A DNA stretch of 5,376 bases, from positions 1-5,376 of the forward strand of contig USKE01000154.1 in assembly GCA_900555165.1 (NCBI GenBank), written 5' to 3'. Positions 1 to 5,376 of this stretch are shown piece after piece (position 1 is the first letter of the stretch; each line of letters opens with the position of its first letter). This DNA is from an uncultured Porphyromonadaceae bacterium (GTDB taxonomy: Bacteria > Bacteroidota > Bacteroidia > Bacteroidales > Muribaculaceae). The notes below the pieces were generated by a model. The model was given only the letters and a program-made list of their open reading frames with translations. It was not told the origin of the DNA and ran no database searches. The translations under genes were made by a program, and so were the position numbers.

Positions 1-108
1 GCCGTCGGCCGTGTAGACCTCGAATGCGCCGCCCGATACCACGATGGCACCGCCGCTGACCTTCACTGCCGCGTCGCCGTCGGCGGCGATGTCGCCGATT
101 GCCGACGG
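1..108 (-). other. Probable start of T9SS-type C-terminal sorting domain (partial)
   Basis: Residues 480-515 follow the repeat cap. They contain a short low-complexity linker (GDIAADGDAAVKVSGG) and then IVVSGGAFEVYTADG, which resembles the beta-strand-rich opening of short Bacteroidales type IX secretion tails (a strand followed by (V/I)Y(T/D)xxG). Most of the domain is to the left of base 1, so this is a likelihood call from the pattern and the protein context. Confidence 0.55.
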
Positions 109-1545
109 ATCATATTCGGCGATGTTGTTGAACAGTTCCCAGCCGTAGGCCCCGGCGTAAGCCTCCTTGCTCCCCACAGGCACATAGAGCGTGTTGCCGT
201 AAGCGCCCATGAGCATGTTCTGGTCGTCGCACACAGGGGGCACCGGGTTCAGCGAATATACATCGCCCCATACGCCCAGCGCGAAACTTCCGGCGGCGAG
301 ACCCGTCACCGATGCGGGCAGCTCGAGCTTCTGCAGGCGGCAGTACGAGAATGCCGACTCGCCCACGCTCTCAAGCCCCTCGGGCAGAGTGACCGATGTA
401 AGGTTGACGCAACCCATGAACGCCTCTTTGTCGACCGTCTTCAGCTGTGCGGGCAGCGTGACTTCACTGAGGCCGCAGTTCATGAACAGGCCCTCCCGGA
501 GCCGTTCCCACGAATCGGGGATTGTCACCGACTCCAGACGGTCCATTCCGGCGAACATCTGAGGTTTCACCACATCATCGGCGCAGTGGATGTCGAGCGT
601 CTTGAAATTGCATCTGAAGAACGCGTTGCGGCCAATCGACGTCAGTCCTTCGGGCAGGGTCATGCTCTCTATTGCCAGGCATGCGCTGAAAGCGCTCTCG
701 CCGATTGACACCACAGTCGACGGCATGTTTACCGACACCAGATTCTCGCACCCCGAGAAAAGTTCTGCGGGCACAGACGTCATTCCCTCAGGGAGCACGG
801 CCTCTTTCAGCTCCTGACACCACGAAAACGCACCACTGCCGAGGCTGGTGACAGATGCGGGAATCGACACCGACTTAAGATTCGTCCAGAAGAAAGCATG
901 CCTGCCGATAGTCTCAAGCCCATCCGGGAGGTTTATCTCTTCTACCAGACACTGCGAGAATGCCAGTTCACCGATCTCCTTGATTGATGCGGGCAAAACC
1001 ACCTTCTTGAACTCCTTATGAGAGAACGCTCTGTATCCGATGGTTTCCAGCTGGTCGGGGAGCACGAGTGTTTCCTCTTTCCAGTCAAGCGTACCATTAA
1101 ATGCTGACTGTCCGATGGACTTCAGCGATGCGGGGAACTTGAAATCAGTCAGAGGCAGGTTATTAAAAGCCAGCATGCCGATTTCGGTAATCTGGTCGGG
1201 CAGAATCACGGTCGAGATCAGCGATTGGTTGCGTGCGCCCTCTACCGGATTGCTCTGCAAGTGGATCCAGAAGGCCTTTGCGGGAATCACGTTCCCCTCG
1301 GGCTGTGCGCCGCTCAGATCCACCGACCTCAGGTTGCCGCAGTAACCGGCCAGACAGAGTGTGTGGAAGTCGGCCTCGTTCATCGGGCCTTCCACCTCAA
1401 CGGCGTCGATTACATTTACCTGGTCGCCAAGCACGGCACTCAGCTCGCCCGCCTGGGTTAGCACGGCCTTGAAAGGCTCGGCCTGTGCGCCGACGGCAAC
1501 AGATGCCATCACGCCGGTGACAAACATGAGTAGAAGTTTTTTCAT
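1..1545 (-). CDS. BspA-like leucine-rich repeat secreted protein, C-terminus cut by window edge
   Basis: My translation from the ATG at 1545 gives 515 residues in frame to base 1 with no stop, so the 3' end lies outside the window. Residues 1-20 (MKKLLLMFVTGVMASVAVGA) form a signal peptide with no lipobox. Residues 26-92 are an N-terminal module with VLGDQ, EGPMNEADF and LRSVDLSGA. Residues 114-421 are about 14 LRR_5 (BspA/TpLRR) units with the core LPxx(L/I)xxIGxxAF. Residues 436-478 (PPVC, then TLYVPVGSKEAY, then WELFNNIAEY) are the usual cap that follows such arrays in Bacteroidales. Residues 480-515 (SAIGDIAADG to FEVYTADG) resemble the start of a short T9SS sorting tail. Family members are surface or secreted binding and adhesion proteins; the ligand here cannot be read from sequence. 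The start is supported by the signal peptide and by a first 14 bases identical to those of the protease gene at 5345. No Shine-Dalgarno box is present. Confidence 0.93.
   Translation of the reverse strand, partial: MKKLLLMFVTGVMASVAVGAQAEPFKAVLTQAGELSAVLGDQVNVIDAVEVEGPMNEADFHTLCLAGYCGNLRSVDLSGAQPEGNVIPAKAFWIHLQSNPVEGARNQSLISTVILPDQITEIGMLAFNNLPLTDFKFPASLKSIGQSAFNGTLDWKEETLVLPDQLETIGYRAFSHKEFKKVVLPASIKEIGELAFSQCLVEEINLPDGLETIGRHAFFWTNLKSVSIPASVTSLGSGAFSWCQELKEAVLPEGMTSVPAELFSGCENLVSVNMPSTVVSIGESAFSACLAIESMTLPEGLTSIGRNAFFRCNFKTLDIHCADDVVKPQMFAGMDRLESVTIPDSWERLREGLFMNCGLSEVTLPAQLKTVDKEAFMGCVNLTSVTLPEGLESVGESAFSYCRLQKLELPASVTGLAAGSFALGVWGDVYSLNPVPPVCDDQNMLMGAYGNTLYVPVGSKEAYAGAYGWELFNNIAEYDPSAIGDIAADGDAAVKVSGGAIVVSGGAFEVYTADG
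283..1206 (-). repeat. LRR_5 (BspA-type) tandem repeat array, about 14 units
   Basis: Residues 114-421 of the BspA-like protein. Cores begin near residues 115, 137, 162, 184, 206, 228, 251, 274, 297, 342, 364, 387 and 409, with one degenerate unit near 320-331 (HCADDVVKPQMF) that has lost the LP and IG positions. Spacing is mostly 22-23 residues; the third unit starts 25 residues after the second. Units tend to alternate between an acidic or amide opening (LPDQ, LPDG, LPEG) and a small-residue opening (FPAS, LPAS, IPAS, MPST). This suggests that a two-unit block was the unit of duplication. The array should fold as a right-handed solenoid, as known for the family. Confidence 0.9.
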
Positions 1546-1825
1546 ATTGTCAGAGATTGAAATTATTGAAAAAAGGTATGATTGTTAGCTGTGATTTTAT
1601 GGCAGTGCATTGTGGCGATACCGGTTTTGCATCCCCGGTGATCATGCCAGTTTGCGGGCATAAAAATGTGACAGATTGTTTAAAATTTCCCGCAAGTTAC
1701 AGAAAATTTCTGAAACTCCATGCAACTTGCGGGAAATTTTTTCATCAGTATGTGAATTTTACTGTTTTTACTGTTTCCACAATCCATGTGTAGACAGTAG
1801 ACGATTGCCATCTGACTCCGATGAA
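1546..1825 (-). other. Intergenic region and leader of the BspA-like gene
   Basis: This 280-nt gap separates the lipoprotein stop from the next start. It holds the long hairpin at 1682-1740. Between that hairpin and the start codon are 136 nt with two weaker stem-loops: ATGCC/GGCAT arms at 1644-1648 and 1657-1661, and ACCGG/CCGGT arms at 1620-1624 and 1635-1639, the latter extendable by GAT/ATC with one bulged base. The 85 nt on the lipoprotein side (1741-1825) are AT-rich on the half next to the hairpin and show nothing else I can support. No good match to the Bacteroidetes -7 (TAnnTTTG) and -33 (TTTG) pair was found. The nearest is TACCTTTT on the minus strand at 1578-1571, which lacks a -33 partner. 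No ORF with coding character is seen. Confidence 0.6.
1682..1740 (-). repeat. Long inverted repeat / RNA hairpin A (possible terminator or regulatory element)
   Basis: Perfect 17-bp arms, AAAATTTCCCGCAAGTT at 1682-1698 and its exact complement at 1724-1740, are separated by 25 nt. Read as minus-strand RNA, the 25 nt also pair almost fully (G.U, C-G, A-U, one U.C mismatch, then G.U, G.U, A-U, G.U and U-A pairs). The result is a nearly continuous stem with a tiny loop. It lies 85 nt after the lipoprotein stop and 136 nt before the BspA-like start. The 3' arm ends AAATTTT, so a bidirectional intrinsic terminator is possible, although the U-tract is short. It is closely related to the hairpin at 2589-2637. 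Confidence 0.85.
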
Positions 1826-2506
1826 TCAGCGCACAGTAGGGAAATCTTTGGTCTCGATGATTTTACCGAAATCCTTCCACTGGTCGGCGGCGGCATATTT
1901 GGCCTTGCAGCCTACGGGAACATACAGAGTGCGCTCGTCCGCATAGTCAAACGTATAGTCTGATAGACATACCGGCGGTTCCTGAGCCTTTATATAGATA
2001 GACGAAAACGTACAGTCCCCGGCAAAAGCGGCGAAATCGATTTCTTTCAGGGATGACGGCAAAACAAACACATCGATTTTCGTATGCCAGAAAGTCATCC
2101 CGTCTATCTTACGGGTATCATCTGACAGAATGAGGAGTGAGAACTCAACGTTGTCGTATAGGAGTGCTTCATCGGTACTCAGCACGCTATTGATACCCGG
2201 GGGGAAAAATGTCCAGGCGGGGAAGACTCCCTCCGGGGTTGTGGTGCCGCTCATGTCAAGCTTTTTCAGTTTGCCGGTGATGTTGGCGATACGTGCCGTT
2301 TCCAGGTCGAACTCATTTATGGGGCCGGTCACTGTGAGCGTTTCAACCGTCGTCAGTCGGTCACCCAGGACTTTACCTAAGGTACCGGCCTCGGTCAAGG
2401 TTACTTGCTCCCCCTCGGGAACGGGATCCGGGTCGTCGTTGTCAGAGCAACCCGTCGGCAGACATGCAGCCAGGCATACTGCAAGCGCATATACAAATTT
2501 CTTCAT
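1826..2506 (-). CDS. Short BspA-like surface lipoprotein
   Basis: This is a 226-residue protein. It starts MKKFVYALAV and has a type II signal peptide, most likely cut before C20 (LPTGC). An alternative lipobox is LAAC ending at C15, but C20 is followed directly by SDNDDPDP, an acidic stretch like the Bacteroidetes lipoprotein surface-export signal. Residues 36-100 match the N-terminal module of the gene at 1545: VLGDR, TGPINEFDL, LKKLDMSG, PEG. Residues 124-162 hold only one clear LRR_5 unit (VLPSSLKEIDFAAF) and a weak one (LILSDDTRKIDGMTF). Residues 177-217 (PPVC, TLYVPVGCKAKY, WKDFGKIIE) match the C-terminal cap of the same paralogue. There is no sorting tail after the cap, which fits lipid anchoring in the outer membrane. 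The specific function is unknown; a binding role is inferred from the family. The start lies in an A/C-rich leader with no Shine-Dalgarno box. Confidence 0.93.
   Translation of the reverse strand: MKKFVYALAVCLAACLPTGCSDNDDPDPVPEGEQVTLTEAGTLGKVLGDRLTTVETLTVTGPINEFDLETARIANITGKLKKLDMSGTTTPEGVFPAWTFFPPGINSVLSTDEALLYDNVEFSLLILSDDTRKIDGMTFWHTKIDVFVLPSSLKEIDFAAFAGDCTFSSIYIKAQEPPVCLSDYTFDYADERTLYVPVGCKAKYAAADQWKDFGKIIETKDFPTVR
2429..2461 (-). other. Lipobox and acidic surface-export signal of the lipoprotein
   Basis: These bases encode residues 16-26, LPTGC followed by SDNDDP. The Cys is the predicted lipidation site (C20). The acidic residues at +2, +4 and +5 after it resemble the export signal that sends Bacteroidetes lipoproteins to the outside of the outer membrane. 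The -3 residue is Pro rather than the usual Leu, so the exact cleavage site is less certain than the lipoprotein call itself. Confidence 0.75.
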
Positions 2507-2648
2507 TGCTTGTTGATTTGTTTGTTGGTTTTTCGATGTTTCTGTCAGGATTGATGAATCTGGACTGTTTTTCGTGTGAATGTGAAATTTCCGGCAAGTT
2601 ACGGATTATTCTCGACATAACCCGCAACCCGCCGGAACAAATCTCACA
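2507..2648 (-). other. Intergenic region between the protease and lipoprotein genes
   Basis: A 142-nt gap. The hairpin at 2589-2637 takes up the protease-proximal part. The remaining 82 nt lead into the lipoprotein start and end in a run of AAC/AAA words (about 2508-2532) that is poor in G and probably unstructured. This is a common form of start region in Bacteroidetes, where Shine-Dalgarno pairing is weak. I could not find a convincing -33/-7 promoter pair. Confidence 0.6.
2589..2637 (-). repeat. Long inverted repeat / RNA hairpin B (probable 3'-end or regulatory element)
   Basis: Read as minus-strand RNA, 21 nt starting UUCCGGCGGGUUG pair without interruption to 21 nt ending AACUUGCCGGAA, closing a 7-nt loop (GUCGAGA). 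Four of the pairs are G.U, so on the plus strand they would be A.C mismatches: the structure favours the transcribed strand. It begins 11 nt after the protease stop codon, a typical place for a terminator or an mRNA 3'-end stabilising stem, but it is followed by AUUUCAC rather than a strong U-tract. Its outer 12-nt arms correspond to the core of the hairpin at 1682-1740, with the same 25-nt spacing between arms. Confidence 0.85.
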
Positions 2649-5345
2649 TTATCGCGTAAATTTAACAGTTCCTGTCACATTCTCTCCTGCGATGTATGTG
2701 ACTGCGTAGACACCCTGCGGCATTGCCGATAGGTCTATCTCCTCTTTCACGGCGCCCTCGGCAAGAGGCACGCTCATGCACTCGGTGTTGTTGAGCACCG
2801 AGGTGACCACCAGACGGCTGTCACGCCCGGCGGCGCTGATGAGCGTCACCACAGCCACATCGCGGCCGTCGGTCTCGACAGACCTAATACCGCGCGCCGG
2901 TTCGAGCGACACGCAGGCCTTGGCGCCCTCGCCGTCGGCGGTGTACGCCTTGACGGTAAACTCACTGTTCTGGGCTGTGGGCGTTACGGAAACGGTATTG
3001 CCGGTGCCGATTTCGTTGCCCGAGCCATCTGACCAGCTGATAGCCTCGAACCCGGCGTTGCCGACTGCGGCAAGCTCTACTGTGCCGTCAGCCTTTTCTG
3101 CCGTGGTAATCCCGACCTCCTCCGCCGACTGGCGCGGTGCGTTGATAACGAATGTCTCGCCGCCGACTATTGTGCCGTCTTCGGCGCGCTGTATAAGGTC
3201 GAAAGTATATGTCTCGTCTTCAGCGGCAAACTTGTCGAAGTCGAACCGGAGGGTTACCTTGTCGAATTCCTCGGCACCGAGCGATATCGACTCGACCCTG
3301 TTGTCGGGCGAGGCGAATCTGACCACACGGTTACCGCGGGCGTTCACCGCGGGTACGGCGGCCATGTTCATGACACGCATGCCACCCTGCTGCCATCCGG
3401 CGCTGATCTTCGGTGCCATCTCCATACCGATCGAGGCTTTCTGATACAGAGCCTCGTCGGCACCGGTGCGCGGCACAAGCTCAAGAGAGAATGTCTGCTG
3501 TGTCTCCTCGGGGTTGCGCACATATACCGCGACACCCTTGCTCGCGCTCTTGGCGTCGACAACGGTCACGTTGCGCTGTGCCTGGAGTTTGCTGTTAAGC
3601 ACATCGTAATACTTTGTGCCGTCGATTGACTTGGCGTCAGTCTGCGAATCGGTGATTTTGGCGAACAGGCAGAAGTGGTGCGATGCCGGGTCGGTGTTTG
3701 TCATCAGCTCACCGGGAAGAGTCCAGGGAATCTTGATAATCGTGCTTGAACCTGCGGCTATTTTCGGAAGTTTTATCGCCGGCATGTGCTCGCCTATACA
3801 TCTGCCCTGGCTGTCTTTTTGCTTGCCGACCCAGGTGTTATAGGTAAATCCGCTTGAGGCCAAAGCCCAGTGCATGTGCAGCCATTTATCGCTGACAATC
3901 GGTTTCTTGCCACGGTTGGTCACCCTCACATAAATATATGCTTTGGTGTGATTTTGTGAATAGTACGGGTTTTCATAGACATCACCGCCGTCGTCTGCAT
4001 TTCTGACCCATATATCAGGACTGATCCAGTTCTTGTCGGTTGACCGGTTGGGAACACGTCCTTTATCCTCCGGATTATCCCGGATAACCAGGTCAACGGC
4101 GGTCGGCAGATTAGAAAATGCCAGGTCTTCGCCTAATGACTGAGGGGACGCCCCGTATTGGGGATGTTCCGCATTCTCCTTAGCTTTCCTGTCATTTTCC
4201 CGAGCATATTCAAACGCCTCTTCCATTGACACGACACCATCTTTGTCTGCATCTGCGTCCACTTTTTCACCATATGGATTTTCTCCATTAATAGCAGATG
4301 TCCAATGATATAGAAACTCATCATACAGTTCATCCTTGGTCGCATATGACACCTCGACATTCGAGCATGCAGTTGCCACCACAGAACCTGTACAATAAAG
4401 GTCGTCTTTAAATCCTCCTGAATTGCATTGGCCTAATACGACGTTAATGTTAACGTATTTCATCCTGAACGGCAATAGCATATAAGCTAATTCATTATCA
4501 TATAGGCGTTCTCCATGCCAGAGTATAATATATGATTTTGATGTTTTGGGATCTCTGTTGCCATGGTCTGTCACAAAAACAAACAAATGGTCATCTTCCT
4601 TAACAATAGTTGATAATTGTTTGAAAGTTGACTCTATATTTGCTTTAGTTGCGGCCATATGAATCTCGTCATTGTTGTCAAAATCAAGATCCAATGATTG
4701 CGACACTATGGTTCCATCAGGCAAGCGCATATCACCTGCTGGATTATTGCCATCTGACATCAGTGGGAAGATGTTGTCTTTTGGCACTCCATACTTGGTT
4801 CTTAGAGTCTGATACAGGAACGAGCAGTCATTCCAGTAGCGCACATGGTTATCGTTCATGTTGCCGCCGCCACTGATTATGACCACATATGTCCGTGCCC
4901 CGTTAGCCTTTTGATTATCGGTCAAAGGCACACGCTTTAATACAGGAGGATTTCTATCTGTCGGCACACCTTCAGCTGCATGAACCTGTAGCGGCACCAT
5001 TGGTGAGGATGGAGGTAAATCCATAGATAGTTTAGTAATTGAAACTGACAGTGGATTAGTGCCTGTTTTGAGAAATGTCGGATACTGAACTATATAACAC
5101 TCATGAGCCCACCCTCTTTCAGGAGTAGGGTCTACAAAGAATGTCCAGACATTATTTACATCTGAATTTGCAGGTTCGGTCTGTGTATTCAGTCCAAAGA
5201 TTTCGGCATTTGCATCGAAATGCCGCTTAACCATGTTGAACGCCGCTTGTGCGGAAAAATAGAAATACCCCGCGGGAGGTGTGACATCACCGTAAGCGGT
5301 GACGCACATGAGTGTTGCAATCAGCAACAGCAGAAGTTTTTTCAT
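2649..5345 (-). CDS. Secreted C13/legumain-like clan CD cysteine peptidase with T9SS sorting domain
   Basis: An 898-residue secreted protease. Residues 1-19 (MKKLLLLLIATLMCVTAYG) are a signal peptide. C14 does not sit in a lipobox. Residues 20-150 are a probable propeptide or N-domain (VWTFFVDPTPERGWAHECY). Residues 150-345 are the peptidase: strand TYVVIISGG, then RYWNDCSFLYQTL (compare legumain RHQADVCHAYQ), catalytic H261 in FVFVTDHGN, and catalytic C307 in VVLGQCNSGGF. Residues 365-376 are an EF-hand-type loop, and HPQYGASPQSLG follows near 394. Residues 416-600 are a beta-sandwich region containing SPDIWVRN and YIYVRVTNRG. Residues 604-738 look like another beta domain, 743-815 is Ig/PKD-like, and 819-898 is a type A T9SS sorting domain. 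The protein is therefore predicted to be released or attached at the cell surface. Substrates are unknown: the Glu two residues before the legumain Cys is Gly305 here, so Asn specificity should not be assumed. The stop is 142 nt before the lipoprotein start. Confidence 0.95.
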   Translation of the reverse strand: MKKLLLLLIATLMCVTAYGDVTPPAGYFYFSAQAAFNMVKRHFDANAEIFGLNTQTEPANSDVNNVWTFFVDPTPERGWAHECYIVQYPTFLKTGTNPLSVSITKLSMDLPPSSPMVPLQVHAAEGVPTDRNPPVLKRVPLTDNQKANGARTYVVIISGGGNMNDNHVRYWNDCSFLYQTLRTKYGVPKDNIFPLMSDGNNPAGDMRLPDGTIVSQSLDLDFDNNDEIHMAATKANIESTFKQLSTIVKEDDHLFVFVTDHGNRDPKTSKSYIILWHGERLYDNELAYMLLPFRMKYVNINVVLGQCNSGGFKDDLYCTGSVVATACSNVEVSYATKDELYDEFLYHWTSAINGENPYGEKVDADADKDGVVSMEEAFEYARENDRKAKENAEHPQYGASPQSLGEDLAFSNLPTAVDLVIRDNPEDKGRVPNRSTDKNWISPDIWVRNADDGGDVYENPYYSQNHTKAYIYVRVTNRGKKPIVSDKWLHMHWALASSGFTYNTWVGKQKDSQGRCIGEHMPAIKLPKIAAGSSTIIKIPWTLPGELMTNTDPASHHFCLFAKITDSQTDAKSIDGTKYYDVLNSKLQAQRNVTVVDAKSASKGVAVYVRNPEETQQTFSLELVPRTGADEALYQKASIGMEMAPKISAGWQQGGMRVMNMAAVPAVNARGNRVVRFASPDNRVESISLGAEEFDKVTLRFDFDKFAAEDETYTFDLIQRAEDGTIVGGETFVINAPRQSAEEVGITTAEKADGTVELAAVGNAGFEAISWSDGSGNEIGTGNTVSVTPTAQNSEFTVKAYTADGEGAKACVSLEPARGIRSVETDGRDVAVVTLISAAGRDSRLVVTSVLNNTECMSVPLAEGAVKEEIDLSAMPQGVYAVTYIAGENVTGTVKFTR
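2652..2891 (-). other. T9SS type A C-terminal sorting domain of the protease
   Basis: Residues 819-898. After an Ig-like domain come about 80 residues of beta-strand character ending DLSAMPQGVYAVTYIAG and then VTGTVKFTR. The pattern (D)LSxxPxGxYxVxxxxG followed by a basic C-terminus is the usual end of Por/type IX sorting domains, which direct passage across the outer membrane and are normally cleaved off. Confidence 0.85.
4218..4253 (-). other. EF-hand-type calcium-binding loop in the protease
   Basis: Residues 365-376 read DADKDGVVSMEE. This fits the canonical 12-residue loop, with Asp at 1, 3 and 5, Gly at 6, a hydrophobic residue at 8, Ser at 9 and Glu at 12. A helix-like stretch (AFEYARENDRKAKE) follows. 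It is a single hand placed about 60 residues after the catalytic Cys, so calcium may stabilise or switch on the peptidase. That role is inferred. Confidence 0.8.
4311..4898 (-). other. Caspase-fold (clan CD, C13-like) catalytic domain
   Basis: Residues 150-345 of the protease. The order of elements is that of clan CD: a first hydrophobic strand (153-158), a helix with the conserved Asp-Cys (173-174), a strand leading to the catalytic His in TDHG (codon at 4563-4565), and a second strand ending at the catalytic Cys in QCNSGG (codon at 4425-4427). The segment ACSNVEVSYATKDELYDEFLYHW after the Cys resembles the substrate-loop region of Bacteroidetes C13/caspase-family proteins. Both catalytic residues are present, so the enzyme should be active. 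Confidence 0.85.
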
Positions 5346-5376
5346 GATGTTTGGTGTTGAAGTGAGGTTGAGTTAT
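5346..5376 (-). other. 5' leader of the protease gene (truncated)
   Basis: Only 31 nt upstream of the protease start are in the window. They are rich in A and C (AACTCAACC, CAACACCAAAC) with no Shine-Dalgarno box, like the leader of the lipoprotein gene. Any promoter would lie beyond the right edge. Confidence 0.5.

Noticed and set aside
1682..1740. Promoter reading of GTAACTTGC with a TTG 23 nt upstream, present at both hairpins
   Set aside because: It is only a partial match to TAnnTTTG with too long a spacer. The shared spacing is fully explained by the conserved hairpin geometry.
1676..1963. Plus-strand open frame of 95 codons across the 1546-1825 gap
   Set aside because: It starts inside hairpin A and runs antisense into the lipoprotein gene, so it is explained by chance.
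2130..2516. 128-codon plus-strand open frame opposite the lipoprotein
   Set aside because: It is antisense to a well-supported lipoprotein gene, and its protein is low-complexity Ser/Val-rich with no recognisable motif.
2442..2627. 61-codon minus-strand open frame just upstream of the lipoprotein
   Set aside because: It begins inside hairpin B and overlaps the lipoprotein signal peptide in another frame. Its product shows no domain or leader-peptide pattern (no run of one amino acid).
2776..3444. 222-codon open frame on the plus strand
   Set aside because: It lies wholly inside the protease gene on the other strand, in its GC-rich part where antisense frames stay open by composition. It has no signal, domain or sensible start context.
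4441..4456. Perfect palindrome ACGTTAA-TG-TTAACGT
   Set aside because: It encodes part of YVNINVV within the protease domain. The alternating Asn/Val/Ile codons in an AT-rich stretch explain the symmetry.
5287..5302. 6-bp inverted repeat TCACCG/CGGTGA with a 4-nt loop near the protease signal-peptide end
   Set aside because: It is short, inside coding sequence (AYGDV) and has no partner elsewhere. A regulatory role cannot be supported.
5302..5345. Cys14 in the protease signal peptide as a lipoprotein site
   Set aside because: The residues before it (TLM) do not fit a lipobox, and the protein ends in a T9SS sorting domain, so ordinary signal peptidase cleavage is more likely.

Overview
The window looks like a stretch of a Bacteroidales chromosome, most plausibly a gut genus near Muribaculaceae, Bacteroides or Prevotella. 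The reasons are BspA-type leucine-rich repeats, a lipoprotein with an acidic surface-export signal, type IX secretion (T9SS) sorting tails, A-rich start regions without Shine-Dalgarno boxes, and long intergenic gaps. The family-level placement is inference. All three genes lie on the minus strand, so transcription runs from high to low coordinates.

Region by region, in the direction of transcription: (1) 5346-5376 is a short 5' leader with no visible ribosome binding site. (2) 5345-2649 encodes an 898-residue secreted clan CD cysteine peptidase related to family C13 (legumain-like). It has a catalytic His/Cys pair (H261, C307), an EF-hand-type calcium loop, several beta-sandwich domains and a T9SS C-terminal sorting domain. 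(3) 2648-2507 is a gap holding a 49-nt hairpin directly after the protease stop codon. (4) 2506-1826 encodes a 226-residue surface lipoprotein, a very short BspA-like protein. (5) 1825-1546 is a 280-nt gap holding a related 59-nt hairpin and the leader of the next gene. (6) 1545-1 encodes at least 515 residues of a secreted BspA-like protein with about 14 repeats of 22-23 residues. It runs off the left edge just inside what looks like its T9SS tail.

The three products are all predicted to be exported and exposed at the cell surface: one protease and two repeat or adhesin-type proteins that share N- and C-terminal modules. A joint role in handling host or dietary protein is plausible but not shown by the sequence. 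The gaps of 142 and 280 nt leave it open whether the genes form one operon.

I see no mobile element, CRISPR array, tRNA or rRNA, and no evidence for a wholly new multi-gene system. The strongest unexplained signal is the pair of intergenic hairpins. They share sequence and have the same 25-nt spacing between their core arms. A C-G to G-C swap and G.U wobbles keep them foldable as RNA on the transcribed strand. Also notable are a sharp change in base composition inside the protease gene and the relation between the short lipoprotein and the long repeat protein.
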